The notes: generated by a model from the letters alone, not told the origin. A stretch of DNA of 64,000 nt from Bacillus suaedaesalsae (GCF_016890225.1 NZ_JAFELM010000043.1:124001-188000); one strand, 5' to 3'; shown: positions 1 through 8,189, counted from the first letter of the stretch. Numbers and translations: made by a program.

Positions 1-51
1 TGTATTGGGGTAGGGCAAGGTATTGCGACCATTATTGAAAATATAGAGTAA
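1..51 (+). CDS. Thiolase, C-terminal end only (partial at left edge)
   Basis: Only the last 16 codons are present, reading CIGVGQGIATIIENIE before TAA at 49-51. The Cys-Ile-Gly-x-Gly-Gln-Gly stretch is the conserved C-terminal active-site loop of acetyl-CoA acetyltransferases and beta-ketothiolases, where the Cys is the second catalytic cysteine. The enoyl-CoA hydratase starts 15 bases downstream, so the two are probably one operon. Next to a PaaX-type regulator the likely role is 3-oxoadipyl-CoA thiolysis at the end of phenylacetate degradation (PaaJ-like). That role is inferred from context, because the fragment alone only says thiolase. Confidence 0.8.
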   Translation, partial: CIGVGQGIATIIENIE

Positions 52-66
52 GAGAGGAGTGGTCAA

Positions 67-840
67 ATGAATGTAAAATTAGAAAGAATGGGTCATATAG
101 CAATCGTAACGTTGAATCGTCCTGAAGCATTAAATTGCTTTAATTATGATACTCTGCAAGAGTTTGGGTTACTTGTTGAAAATATATCTACAAACCAAGA
201 TATTCGAGTTGTGATATTTACAGGTGCTGGTGAAAAGGCATTTAGTGCAGGTGCAGATTTAAAGGAGAGACAACACCTTTCAACAGCAGAAGTCAAAAGA
301 AACGTGAAAAAGATACGAGAAGTATTTGATGCAGTTGCGAGTCTCCCACAGCCGACAATAGCAGCCGTTAACGGGTATGCGTTTGGTGGTGGCTTTGAGT
401 TGATGATTGCATGTGACTTTAGAATTGCGGTGAGTAATGCGAAAATGGGCCTTACAGAAGTAAGCTGGGGCATCATCCCTGGGGCAGGTGGAACACAACG
501 TCTACCTCGTCTAATTGGAGAGACAAAAGCAAAGGAACTAATCTTTACCGCTAGAAAAATCACAGCCGAACAAGCGTTAAAAGACGGTATTCTGAGTTAT
601 GTTGTTAGTAAAGAACAACTTCTAGATAAATGCTTACAATTAGCAGAGGAAATGATGTCTAATGCCCCGATAGCTGTCCAGCAGGCCAAAGCTGCTATTA
701 ATCTTGGAATAAATACAGATTTGCAAACTGGACTAATAATTGAATCTAGGGCTTATGAAATGACAATTCCAACAAAAGATAGAACCATCGCATTACAAGC
801 GTTTAATGAAAAACGAGCACCAATCTTTTTAGGAGAATAA
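67..840 (+). CDS. Enoyl-CoA hydratase/isomerase family protein
   Basis: A 257-residue crotonase-fold protein, the usual length for the family. It carries the oxyanion-hole signature FSAGADLKE (about residues 59-67) and a central AAVNGYAFGGGFELMIACD segment. An E-V-S-W-G-I-I-P-G-A-G-G-T-Q-R motif supplies the catalytic glutamate region. The start ATG at 67 follows a GAGAGGAG ribosome site. It lies 15 bases after the thiolase and upstream of a PaaX-type regulator, so it probably hydrates an unsaturated CoA ester of phenylacetate degradation (PaaF-like). The family also contains general fatty-acid hydratases, and the substrate cannot be read from the sequence. Confidence 0.85.
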   Translation: MNVKLERMGHIAIVTLNRPEALNCFNYDTLQEFGLLVENISTNQDIRVVIFTGAGEKAFSAGADLKERQHLSTAEVKRNVKKIREVFDAVASLPQPTIAAVNGYAFGGGFELMIACDFRIAVSNAKMGLTEVSWGIIPGAGGTQRLPRLIGETKAKELIFTARKITAEQALKDGILSYVVSKEQLLDKCLQLAEEMMSNAPIAVQQAKAAINLGINTDLQTGLIIESRAYEMTIPTKDRTIALQAFNEKRAPIFLGE

Positions 841-893
841 AGCTATCATTTTTCTGTAGTACTTTAACTTGTTAAAATCTGAATTGTGTGATA

Positions 894-938
894 TCGTAAG
901 GTTTGTTAATTGTGTATGATGATACATACACCTTACGA
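894..938. promoter_or_regulatory. Nested inverted repeat upstream of paaX
   Basis: Outer arms TCGTAAGGT (894-902) and ACCTTACGA (930-938) are exact inverted copies. A second exact pair, GTGTATG (912-918) and CATACAC (925-931), is nested inside and shares two bases with the outer right arm. No T-run follows, so it does not look like a terminator. It sits about 40 bases before the PaaX start, which fits an operator, perhaps for autoregulation. The role is inferred. Confidence 0.45.
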
Positions 939-980
939 GAATAAAGCGTTATATTGAAAGTAGCGAAGGATGACAGCATA

Positions 981-1856
981 ATGAACACAAGATCAATGAT
1001 TTTTACTTTATACGGAGACTATATCCGTCATTATGGAAATAAAATATGGATTGGAAGTCTAATTCGTCTTTTAAATGAGTTTGGACATAATGACCAAGCA
1101 GTGCGTGCGGCAATCTCAAGAATGCTGAAACAAGGGTGGGTTGAATCTGAGAAGCAAGGAAATAAAAGCTATTATTTTTTATCAGACAGAGGCTCTACTC
1201 GTATGGAAGAAGCAGCAGATCGTATTTTTAAACTAAAGCCAGAGGAATGGGATGGAAAGTGGAGAATATTAATGTATACCATTCCAGAAGAAATTCGAAA
1301 TATTCGCGATGAACTTCGTAAAGAGCTTGTATGGAGCGGATTTGGAACATTCTCAAATAGCTGCTGGGTATCACCCAATAACCTAGGAAAACAAGTGAAT
1401 GATCTAATTAACAAATATGATATTGCAGAGTATGTTGATTTCTTCGAGGCAGATTACAAAGGCCCTCATGAAAGTCAACGTTTAGTCGAAAAATCATGGG
1501 ATCTACACGATATTAACGAAAAATATAAGGAATTTATTTCTGAATATAGTCAAAAGTATATTATTGATAAAAATAAAATACACAAAGGTGAAATGACACC
1601 AGCTGAATGCTTTGTTGAGCGTACCAAGCTTGTACATGAGTATAGAAAGTTTCTATTCGTGGATCCAGGGTTACCTGAGGAACTATTACCGCCTAAGTGG
1701 CTCGGTAGTCATGCTGCATCACTTTTTAGTGAGTATTATAAAGAATTGGCAGAACCAGCTTCTACCTTTTTTGAAGAAGTTTTTAGTGAAGGTAATGAAA
1801 TTTTGCATAAGAATAAAAAATACGATGTGCTGAATCATCCTTTAATGATCGACTAA
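981..1856 (+). CDS. paaX: PaaX family transcriptional regulator (phenylacetate catabolism)
   Basis: A roughly 291-residue protein with the PaaX layout. The N-terminal winged helix has the hallmark NTRSMIFTLYGDYIRHYG opening and a recognition-helix region around NDQAVRAAISRM. A central domain (WDGKWRILMYTIPEEIRN) and a C-terminal effector domain (ending near PKWLGSHAASLFSEYYKEL) follow. PaaX proteins repress phenylacetate genes and respond to phenylacetyl-CoA. ATG 981 is preferred because AAGGA lies 10 bases upstream and the family usually starts there; an in-frame TTG at 954 would add nine residues. It is transcribed toward the convergent paaY-like gene, with a shared terminator. Confidence 0.9.
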   Translation: MNTRSMIFTLYGDYIRHYGNKIWIGSLIRLLNEFGHNDQAVRAAISRMLKQGWVESEKQGNKSYYFLSDRGSTRMEEAADRIFKLKPEEWDGKWRILMYTIPEEIRNIRDELRKELVWSGFGTFSNSCWVSPNNLGKQVNDLINKYDIAEYVDFFEADYKGPHESQRLVEKSWDLHDINEKYKEFISEYSQKYIIDKNKIHKGEMTPAECFVERTKLVHEYRKFLFVDPGLPEELLPPKWLGSHAASLFSEYYKELAEPASTFFEEVFSEGNEILHKNKKYDVLNHPLMID

Positions 1857-1864
1857 ATAATAAT

Positions 1865-1889
1865 CCCCGACCTTACCAGAAGGTGGGGG
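1865..1889. terminator. Bidirectional terminator between paaX and paaY-like gene
   Basis: Arms CCCC-g-ACCTT (1865-1873) and AAGGT-GGGG (1880-1888) pair across a short loop, with T-rich sequence on the right and A/T-rich sequence on the left. It lies between two convergent stop codons. Confidence 0.65.
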
Positions 1890-1896
1890 AGTTTAC

Positions 1897-2409
1897 TTAT
1901 TCAATAGAATTTTTATACAGTTTTCCTTTTTCAACATATGTATCAATGGAAAGTTGAATTAACGCAAAGTCTTTCTCTGATAGCTCACGAACTACCTTGC
2001 ACGGAGAACCAACTACTAGAGAACGTGGAGGGATTTTCTTGCCGGGAGGCACTAATGTATTTGCACCGACTATGCACTCTTCACCAATCTCAGCACCGTC
2101 TAGAATTGTTGAACCCATTCCGATAATTGATCTTTTCTTAATATGACAACCGTGTAGTATTGCATTATGGCCAACTGTTACTTCATCCTCAATGACAAGT
2201 GGTGAACCTTCATATAAATGACAAGTTACATTATCTTGGATACTTGTCCTTTCTCCAATTGTTATTTGGTCTTCATCACCACGCAAAACAGCGTTAAACC
2301 ATATAGAAGACTCTTTTCCAATGACAACATCTCCAATAATCTTCGCTCCTGGTGCGACAAATACACTTTCTTCAACTTTTGGCACTTTATCTAAAAATGT
2401 ATATAGCAT
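1897..2409 (-). CDS. paaY: Gamma-carbonic-anhydrase-fold protein, PaaY-like
   Basis: About 170 residues of left-handed beta-helix hexapeptide repeats (for example IIGDVVIGKESSIWFNAVLRG). The three zinc-binding histidines of the gamma-CA/PaaY family are visible in CHLYEG and VGHNAILHGC. PaaY proteins act as thioesterases that relieve toxic dead-end CoA esters of the phenylacetate pathway; others in the family are carbonic anhydrase-like. The start is set at ATG 2409, seven bases after a strong AAGGAGGAG, rather than at an upstream in-frame codon. Its position next to paaX supports the PaaY reading, although housekeeping homologues look very similar. Confidence 0.8.
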   Translation of the reverse strand: MLYTFLDKVPKVEESVFVAPGAKIIGDVVIGKESSIWFNAVLRGDEDQITIGERTSIQDNVTCHLYEGSPLVIEDEVTVGHNAILHGCHIKKRSIIGMGSTILDGAEIGEECIVGANTLVPPGKKIPPRSLVVGSPCKVVRELSEKDFALIQLSIDTYVEKGKLYKNSIE

Positions 2410-2482
2410 TTTTTTCTCCTCCTTACATATTGTCATAATTTTTCAACTAGTATAACATTATTAATACGGGGAGGGAAATTTT

Positions 2483-3448
2483 ATGAGTACTCTTGAAGAA
2501 ATATTAAATATTAAATATCCAATCATCCAAGGTGGTATGGGTAACATAAGTAACGCTACACTTGCCTCTTCAATTTCTAATGCTGGAGGGCTAGGGACAA
2601 TTGGAGTAGGTACACTTACTCCTCAAGAAATTGAAATAATGATTATTGAAACGAAGGAAAAAACATCTAATTCTTTTTGTGTAAACATTCCATTATCAGT
2701 AAATCCATATGTGAAGGAAATGATCAATTTAGTTATACAGTATAAGGTGCCAATTGTTTCATTATCTGCAGGGAATCCCGCTCCATTTATATCGTTATTC
2801 AAAGATAATGGCATTAAAATAATCAGTGTCGTTGCTTCTGTAAAACAAGCGATAAAGGTTGAGAAGTTAGGTGTAGACGTAGTCGTAGCAGAAGGCTATG
2901 AAGCAGCTGGTATCAATTCAGCACTTGAGACCACAACGTTAACGTTAATTCCACAAATCGTGAAAGAAGTGAACATCCCAGTTGTGGCTGCTGGAGGGAT
3001 TGGAGACGGAAAAGGGTTAGCTGCAATGCTAGCACTTGGAGCAAGTGGCGTTCAGATGGGGACACGTTTTATTGCGACGAAGGAAGCACCTTTCCATCCT
3101 AATTACAAGGAAGCCATTATTAAAGCACAGGATGGTAACACAGTGATCGTTGGCAGAACGTTTGGGAAAATCCGTAGGTTAATTGATACACCGTATGCAC
3201 AAAGTTTATTAGAATTAGAGAAGAAGGGCACAGCTGAGCTTTTTCAAGAGAAGACGTCTGAACACTATCATAAAGTAGGTGCAATTGAAGGAAAGTTGAC
3301 CGATGGGTTTATAAATGGAGGGCAAATTGCTGGACTCATCGATGATGTTCCAACAGTAGAAGAACTATTGAAAAAAATGGTGAATGAAGCAAAAAAACAA
3401 CTTCAACAAGTATTTGTGAAACTCAATACATATGAAGACTCCGAATAA
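2483..3448 (+). CDS. Nitronate monooxygenase / FabK-like flavoprotein
   Basis: A 321-residue TIM-barrel FMN enzyme of the nitronate monooxygenase/2-nitropropane dioxygenase family. The N-terminal YPIIQGGMGNIS, the substrate loop NAGGLGTIGVGTL, and the phosphate-binding segment AAGGIGDGKGLAAMLALGA followed by VQMGTRFIATKEAP are all present. The ribosome site GGGGAGGGA precedes ATG 2483, and an efficient hairpin terminator follows the stop. Family members oxidise alkyl nitronates, while close relatives (FabK) are enoyl-ACP reductases. The conserved pattern here fits nitronate monooxygenase somewhat better. Its role in an aromatic-catabolism region is unknown, and it has its own terminator. Confidence 0.82.
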   Translation: MSTLEEILNIKYPIIQGGMGNISNATLASSISNAGGLGTIGVGTLTPQEIEIMIIETKEKTSNSFCVNIPLSVNPYVKEMINLVIQYKVPIVSLSAGNPAPFISLFKDNGIKIISVVASVKQAIKVEKLGVDVVVAEGYEAAGINSALETTTLTLIPQIVKEVNIPVVAAGGIGDGKGLAAMLALGASGVQMGTRFIATKEAPFHPNYKEAIIKAQDGNTVIVGRTFGKIRRLIDTPYAQSLLELEKKGTAELFQEKTSEHYHKVGAIEGKLTDGFINGGQIAGLIDDVPTVEELLKKMVNEAKKQLQQVFVKLNTYEDSE

Positions 3449-3461
3449 TCGGAGTTTTTTT
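3438..3461 (+). terminator. Rho-independent terminator after the nitronate monooxygenase gene
   Basis: ACTCCGA (3438-3444) and TCGGAGT (3449-3455) form a 7-bp stem with a 4-base loop and run straight into seven Ts. It overlaps the end of the coding region. Confidence 0.85.
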
Positions 3462-3573
3462 GTTGGGAAAATATACTAATATAGGAAATGTCGGTTATGA
3501 AACTAGGTTAGCCAGTGAATATAAAGACAAAGAAATAGTAAAAATGTTATTTCACTAAATTTTTTGAAAATTA

Positions 3574-3601
3574 TTGACAATTTAATTGCTACAGTGATAA
3601 T
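3574..3601 (+). promoter_or_regulatory. Predicted sigma-A promoter of the ABC importer operon
   Basis: A perfect TTGACA lies at 3574-3579. GATAAT at 3596-3601 (16-base spacer), or TAATAT two bases further, serves as the -10. The start point would be near 3608, which leaves a leader of about 215 bases before the first gene. The leader contains small hairpins, for example AGCATA/TATGCT around 3760-3780, but no riboswitch or T-box signature that I recognise. Confidence 0.65.
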
Positions 3602-3638
3602 ATAACGTTGTAATAACGTTATGTAAAAATAACATTAT
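3602..3638. repeat. Three tandem near-palindromes ATAACGTTAT at the importer promoter
   Basis: ATAACGTTGT (3602-3611), the perfect palindrome ATAACGTTAT (3613-3622) and ATAACATTAT (3629-3638) lie in a row. They overlap the -10 and the predicted start point. Their centres are 11 and 16 bases apart, so the first two are about one helical turn apart. This arrangement is typical of a repressor binding cooperatively as dimers. The binding protein is not known from sequence. Confidence 0.5.
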
Positions 3639-3643
3639 ATTAA

Positions 3644-3658
3644 TTGAAAGCGTTTGCA
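3644..3658. promoter_or_regulatory. Catabolite-responsive element (cre) for CcpA
   Basis: TTGAAAGCGTTTGCA matches the Bacillus cre consensus WTGNAANCGNWWNCA at every fixed position. It lies roughly 40 bases downstream of the predicted start point, where CcpA usually represses. This suggests the importer, and perhaps genes downstream, are turned off on preferred sugars. Confidence 0.75.
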
Positions 3659-3822
3659 GATAATTGTTCAATTTAGTAGTAAGTATTAGCTTTAGCTTGT
3701 TTCTAAAAAGCTAGTATTTCTCATAAGGTAGTAGTAACACTTTGCGAGTGTAGAACACAAGCATAGTTTACTTATGCTAGTAAGTTAGATTACTGGCTAA
3801 TAAAAGAACAAGGGGGATCTGT

Positions 3823-4806
3823 ATGGGAAAACGTTACGTATCAGCACTTTTTTTGATTTTTCAATTAGTCCTAGGTGGATGTAGTAGTAGTTCATCTTCG
3901 GACAAGGAAGTTGTAATTGGTGTTACTCAAATAGTTGAGCACGTTTCATTAGACGCTGCGTTTGATGGTTTTAAAAAGGCGTTAGCAGATAATGGATACA
4001 TAGAAGGTGAGAATGTTAAATTTGACGTTCAAATCGCTCAAGGAGAAATGAGTAATAGTCAAACAATTGCTCAAAACTTTGTTGGTGATAAAGTTGATTT
4101 AATTTTTGCTAACTCTACACCAAGTGCTCAAAGCGCATTAAATGCTACTAAAGACATTCCGATTGTATTCACCTCAGTTACGGATCCAGTTGGAGCTGAA
4201 TTGGTTAAATCTTTTGATAAGCCAGGTTCAAACATCACCGGTACAACAGACACCCACCCAGAAGCTCTTTCCAAAACATTAGAATTCGCTATAAAAGAAG
4301 TAGGTTCAAAGAAATTAGGAGTTATCTATAACTCTGGTGAACAAAATTCTCAGGTTCAAGTAAATGAAATTAAGAAGATTGCAGAATCAAACGGTGCAGA
4401 GATTGTGGAAGTATCAGTATCAACTTCTGCTGAGGTAAAGCAAGCTGCAGAATCGTTAATTGGACGTGTGGATGCAATATATGTCCCTACTGACAATACG
4501 GTTGTTTCAGCACTGGATACTGTTATCTCTGTAGCAAATAGTAAAGATATCCCTCTATTCGCTGGTGAACTAGATTCAATGAAGAAAGGTTCATTGGCTG
4601 CTAGTGGTTTTAGTTATTTTGATCTTGGTTATGAAACAGGATTAATGGCAGTGGAAATTCTGAAAGGTAACAAAAAGCCTTCTGAAATCCCTGTAGCCGT
4701 TCCGAAGAGCTTTGCTCTTGTAATCAACAAAATTGCTGCCAAAGAGCAAGGTGTTGAAGTAAAGGATAGCTGGAAGGATCTTGGTGAGATCTACGAGGGA
4801 GAATAA
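3823..4806 (+). CDS. ABC transporter substrate-binding lipoprotein, TrpX/YtfQ-like (aromatic amino acid type)
   Basis: 327 residues. A signal peptide ends in the lipobox VLGGC, giving a lipid-anchored Cys20 followed by a serine-rich linker. The mature part is the ABC_sub_bind periplasmic fold, with landmarks such as KVDLIFANSTPSAQSALNATK, PIVFTSVTDPVGAELV and GSNITGTTDTHPE. This family, paired with a BCAA-type permease, is known in Gram-positives as tryptophan/tyrosine importers. The start ATG follows AAGGGGG. The gene heads an operon with permease and ATPase. Phenylalanine or tyrosine is the likely substrate given the downstream catabolic genes, but that is inference. Confidence 0.85.
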   Translation: MGKRYVSALFLIFQLVLGGCSSSSSSDKEVVIGVTQIVEHVSLDAAFDGFKKALADNGYIEGENVKFDVQIAQGEMSNSQTIAQNFVGDKVDLIFANSTPSAQSALNATKDIPIVFTSVTDPVGAELVKSFDKPGSNITGTTDTHPEALSKTLEFAIKEVGSKKLGVIYNSGEQNSQVQVNEIKKIAESNGAEIVEVSVSTSAEVKQAAESLIGRVDAIYVPTDNTVVSALDTVISVANSKDIPLFAGELDSMKKGSLAASGFSYFDLGYETGLMAVEILKGNKKPSEIPVAVPKSFALVINKIAAKEQGVEVKDSWKDLGEIYEGE

Positions 4807-4832
4807 AACAGAAATAGAGAGGATGGTTTCCT

Positions 4833-5801
4833 TTGTTCACTGCCATATTCGGATCATTTGAGTCAGGAATTATCTATGCCATCATGGCTTTAGGCGTTTA
4901 CTTATCTTTTAGAGTGCTAGATTTTCCGGACTTAACAGTGGATGGCAGCTTTGTTACGGGGGCAGCTGTTGCAGCAACATTACTAGTAGCGGGAGTAAAT
5001 CCCGCTCTTGCATCAGTTGCTGCTATCTTTGTTGGCTTTATAGCAGGCTGTATCACTGGTATTTTACATACGATTGGAAAAATAAATGCCTTATTATCTG
5101 GTATCCTCATGATGATAGCCCTTTATTCCATCAATTTGCGGATAATGGGTAGATCAAACGTCTCTCTACTAAACACTGACACCCTATTTACTAGTGTTGA
5201 AGAGTTTTTTGCGGAAATCGGAATTCCAAGTTCATGGGGGATATTAATCTTCATGACAATTGTTACTTTTCTTATAAAGTTTCTAGTTGACCGTTTCTTA
5301 AAGACGGAAATTGGTTTAGCGGTAAGAGCGACAGGAGACAACCAACGTATGATTCGAAGTTTTGCCGCAAATACCAACACACTTGTTATTTTAGGGCTTG
5401 GATTATCGAATGCCCTCGTTGCCTTCTCTGGTTCACTTATAGCTCAACTTGGTGGATTTGCAGACGTTGGAATGGGTATCGGAATGATTATTATTGGTCT
5501 TGCTTCTGTCATTATTGGAGAGGCAATATTCGGGACAAAAACAATAGTTCGCACGACTTTTGCCGTAATAGGTGGGGCAATTATTTACCGAATTGTCATT
5601 TCTATGGCTCTTCGAGTAGAGTTCCTTGAAACAGGAGATATGAAACTCATTACTGCAACGATCGTCATTTTAGCATTAGTTATGCCAAAGATCATTGACT
5701 CGATGCGTGATAAGAAGAGGAAGAAACAAAAAATAAGAGAGTTAGAAGCTATGCCAGCTGTTATGAATGGAGAGGGGGAACATAATGCTCCAGCTAAATA
5801 A
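4833..5801 (+). CDS. ABC transporter permease (BCAA-type, aromatic amino acid importer)
   Basis: 322 residues with about eight hydrophobic segments, beginning with the family opening GSFESGIIYAIMALGVYLSFRVLDFPDLTVDG. The cytoplasmic EAA-like loop (EIGLAVRATGDNQRMIRSF) contacts the ATPase. A basic tail (RDKKRKKQKIRELE) ends the protein. The start is TTG 4833, eight bases after GAGAGGATGG. Its stop overlaps the ATPase start by 17 bases, so the two are translationally coupled. It forms the membrane channel for the lipoprotein upstream. Confidence 0.87.
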   Translation: MFTAIFGSFESGIIYAIMALGVYLSFRVLDFPDLTVDGSFVTGAAVAATLLVAGVNPALASVAAIFVGFIAGCITGILHTIGKINALLSGILMMIALYSINLRIMGRSNVSLLNTDTLFTSVEEFFAEIGIPSSWGILIFMTIVTFLIKFLVDRFLKTEIGLAVRATGDNQRMIRSFAANTNTLVILGLGLSNALVAFSGSLIAQLGGFADVGMGIGMIIIGLASVIIGEAIFGTKTIVRTTFAVIGGAIIYRIVISMALRVEFLETGDMKLITATIVILALVMPKIIDSMRDKKRKKQKIRELEAMPAVMNGEGEHNAPAK

Positions 5802-6579
5802 TATTAACAAGATATTTAACGAGGGTACCCCTGATGAAAAAATAGCGTTAGATCGCATTAATCTCAAACTCAATAAAGGTGACTTCGTTACAATTATTGG
5901 AAGTAACGGTGCAGGGAAATCGACATTGATGAACATAGTTTCGGGAGTATTAATTCCAGATACAGGTAACGTTGTTATCGATGACAAGACCGTGACAGTT
6001 TTATCTGAAAATAAACGAGCTAGGTATATCGGCCGTGTGTTCCAAGACCCGATGGCAGGAACGGCACCGAGTATGACGATTGAAGAAAATTTAGCGATGG
6101 CCTATTCACGTAATAAAAAAAGAACACTCAAGCTTGGTGTGACGAAAAAACGTAGAGATTACTTTAAGGAAGTATTGGAGAGCTTGCACTTAGGGTTGGA
6201 AAATCGTCTTAGCGCAAAAGTCGGTCTTCTTTCTGGAGGGGAACGACAAGCACTTTCACTTCTAATGGCTACATTTACAGAGCCATCGATTCTATTGTTA
6301 GATGAACATACAGCTGCGTTAGATCCATCAAGAGCAGAGTTAATCACAAATCTTACAAAAGAAATTGTTGAAAAGTATGGACTAACGACAATGATGGTAA
6401 CGCATAACATGCAGCAAGCAATTGATCTTGGAAATCGTTTAATCATGATGGATAAAGGTCAGATCATTTTACAAGTGGATGAGGCAAATAAGAAAAACTT
6501 AACGGTTCCGCAATTGCTACAAGAATTCCAGCAAATTCGTGGAACGACAATGGCGAGTGATCGTGCACTATTGTCGTAG
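5785..6579 (+). CDS. ABC transporter ATP-binding protein (aromatic amino acid importer)
   Basis: A 264-residue nucleotide-binding domain with all motifs: Walker A GSNGAGKST, ABC signature LLSGGERQALSLLMA, Walker B ILLLDEHTAALDP and switch histidine in MMVTHNMQQA. The residue after the Walker B aspartate is the expected Glu. ATG 5785 is chosen because GAGAGGGGG sits seven bases upstream; an ATG 18 bases earlier lacks a ribosome site. The gene overlaps the permease end and is followed by a terminator, closing the three-gene importer. Confidence 0.9.
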   Translation: MLQLNNINKIFNEGTPDEKIALDRINLKLNKGDFVTIIGSNGAGKSTLMNIVSGVLIPDTGNVVIDDKTVTVLSENKRARYIGRVFQDPMAGTAPSMTIEENLAMAYSRNKKRTLKLGVTKKRRDYFKEVLESLHLGLENRLSAKVGLLSGGERQALSLLMATFTEPSILLLDEHTAALDPSRAELITNLTKEIVEKYGLTTMMVTHNMQQAIDLGNRLIMMDKGQIILQVDEANKKNLTVPQLLQEFQQIRGTTMASDRALLS

Positions 6580-6592
6580 TACAAAAAAAATA

Positions 6593-6639
6593 AAGAGTAA
6601 GTAGGGAGAATACATTCGTCTATTTACTCTTCTTTTTTT
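6593..6639 (+). terminator. Terminator after the importer operon
   Basis: AAGAGTAA with extension GTAG (from 6593) pairs with CTAtTTACTCTT (to about 6631), followed by seven Ts. Some transcription may pass through to the thioesterase, which has its own ribosome site 20 bases on. Confidence 0.75.
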
Positions 6640-6665
6640 GGCCATTACAAAAAGGAGATTCAAAA

Positions 6666-7055
6666 ATGAAAGAAGGATTACTAGTTGGGACAAAAGAGTG
6701 TATGGAAATAATCGTCACCCCTGATATGTTTGCTCAGTTTGGTGGTCAAGTCGTTCATCCTGTGTATTCAACAGTATCAATGGTATATCACATGGAATGG
6801 GTATCACGTTTAATTATTCTTCCCTTTATAGAAGAGCACGAAGAAGGAATGGGTGGTGCAGTAACGGTAAAACATGTAGCACCTTCACCTGAAGGAGCAA
6901 TTCTAACCATAACAGCCGAAGTAACAAAGCATATGGGGTCAGTTGTTATTACAAGGACAGAAGTCAAGCATCGTAATCAAGTAGTTGGCGTTGGAGAGGT
7001 AAAACAAGTGATTGTTCCAAAAATGAAAATAAATGAGCTAATCAAGTCTCTATAA
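6666..7055 (+). CDS. FlK-type hotdog acyl-CoA thioesterase
   Basis: A 129-residue single hotdog domain resembling the fluoroacetyl-CoA thioesterase (FlK) group. It opens with LLVGTKECMEIIVTPDMFAQFGGQVVHPVYSTVSM, where the Thr/Glu/His set of the FlK active site would fall. The segment MGGAVTVKHVAPSPEGAILTITAEVT forms the hotdog sheet. AAAAAGGAG precedes ATG 6666. It lies just upstream of phenylalanine dehydrogenase, so it probably hydrolyses an aromatic or short-chain CoA ester made by the neighbouring pathway, freeing trapped CoA. The substrate is inferred; FlK itself acts on fluoroacetyl-CoA in Streptomyces. Confidence 0.75.
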   Translation: MKEGLLVGTKECMEIIVTPDMFAQFGGQVVHPVYSTVSMVYHMEWVSRLIILPFIEEHEEGMGGAVTVKHVAPSPEGAILTITAEVTKHMGSVVITRTEVKHRNQVVGVGEVKQVIVPKMKINELIKSL

Positions 7056-7082
7056 ATGGAATGAGTGAAAGGATGAATTGGA

Positions 7083-8189
7083 ATGGATATGTTTCAAAGA
7101 ATTAATGAACACCAACAAGTTGTTTTTTGTAATGATGAACAAAGTGGGTTAAAAGCGATTATAGCCATTCATAACACAACATTAGGACCTGCATTAGGTG
7201 GCTGCCGTATGCAACCTTACAAGACAGTTGATGACGCACTCGAAGATGTTCTTCGATTATCAAAGGGAATGACGTACAAGTGTGCCGCAGCTGATGTCGA
7301 CTTTGGTGGTGGTAAAGCTGTTATTATCGGGGATCCACTTAAGGATAAGTCACCAGAATTGTTCCGCGCTTTCGGTCAATTTGTTGAAGGATTAAATGGA
7401 CGTTTTTATACAGGAACAGATATGGGTACAGAGCCTGAAGATTTCGTTCATGCATTAAAAGAAACGAACTGTATTGTTGGAGTTGAAGAAGTTTATGGCG
7501 GAAGTGGTGACTCATCTGCACCAACAGCATTAGGAGTAATTTACGGACTGCAAGCTACAAATAAAGCGGTATTTGGATCTGAAGATTTGTATGGTAAAAG
7601 CTATGCCATACAAGGTCTTGGTAAGGTTGGCTTTAAAGTAGCAGAACGTTTGATGGAAGAAGGGGCAGACCTTTATGTAACCGATATTCATCAACATGCG
7701 ATTGATGACCTTGTGACAAAGTCAAAGCAACTTGGGACATTAATTAAGGTAGTTAGTAGTCAAGAAATCTACCAAACAAACGCGGACGTTTTTGTGCCTT
7801 GTGCGATTGGTGGGATTATTAATGATGAAACGATTTCAATGTTAAATGTAAAGGCTGTTGTTGGTTCTGCTAATAATCAATTACTGGAGTTACGTCATGG
7901 ACAAATGCTGCAAGATAAAGGAATTCTATATGCTCCAGACTATATCGTAAATGCTGGTGGATTAATTCAAGTAGCAGATGAACTATATGAACCAAACAAA
8001 GAGAGAGTCCTACGAAAAACAAAGGCTATTTACAATTCATTATTTGATATATACAAGCAAGCTGAAATGGACAGCATTACAACTGTAGAAGCAGCGAACC
8101 GTTTCTGTGAGGAGCGAATTAAAGCACGTACAAAACGTAATAGCTTCTTCTCTCACTCAAAGCGCCCTAAATGGAATGTAAGATATTAA
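7083..8189 (+). CDS. pdh: Phenylalanine dehydrogenase
   Basis: A 368-residue NAD-dependent amino-acid dehydrogenase. The catalytic core [19 protein letters not shown] gives Lys66 and Lys78. The loop [12 protein letters not shown] is characteristic of phenylalanine rather than leucine dehydrogenases, which have A-x-D in place of G-T-D. The Rossmann motif is [15 protein letters not shown]. The tail [14 protein letters not shown] matches, as I recall it, the Lysinibacillus sphaericus phenylalanine dehydrogenase tail. It oxidatively deaminates L-phenylalanine to phenylpyruvate. Its neighbours are the 2-oxoacid dehydrogenase subunits 37 bases downstream, which would take the product. Leucine/valine activity is not excluded. 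Confidence 0.87.
   Translation: MDMFQRINEHQQVVFCNDEQSGLKAIIAIHNTTLGPALGGCRMQPYKTVDDALEDVLRLSKGMTYKCAAADVDFGGGKAVIIGDPLKDKSPELFRAFGQFVEGLNGRFYTGTDMGTEPEDFVHALKETNCIVGVEEVYGGSGDSSAPTALGVIYGLQATNKAVFGSEDLYGKSYAIQGLGKVGFKVAERLMEEGADLYVTDIHQHAIDDLVTKSKQLGTLIKVVSSQEIYQTNADVFVPCAIGGIINDETISMLNVKAVVGSANNQLLELRHGQMLQDKGILYAPDYIVNAGGLIQVADELYEPNKERVLRKTKAIYNSLFDIYKQAEMDSITTVEAANRFCEERIKARTKRNSFFSHSKRPKWNVRY

Noticed and set aside
3608-3822. T-box riboswitch before the importer
   Set aside because: No AGGGTGGNACCGCG-type antiterminator sequence and no terminator hairpin with T-run in the leader.
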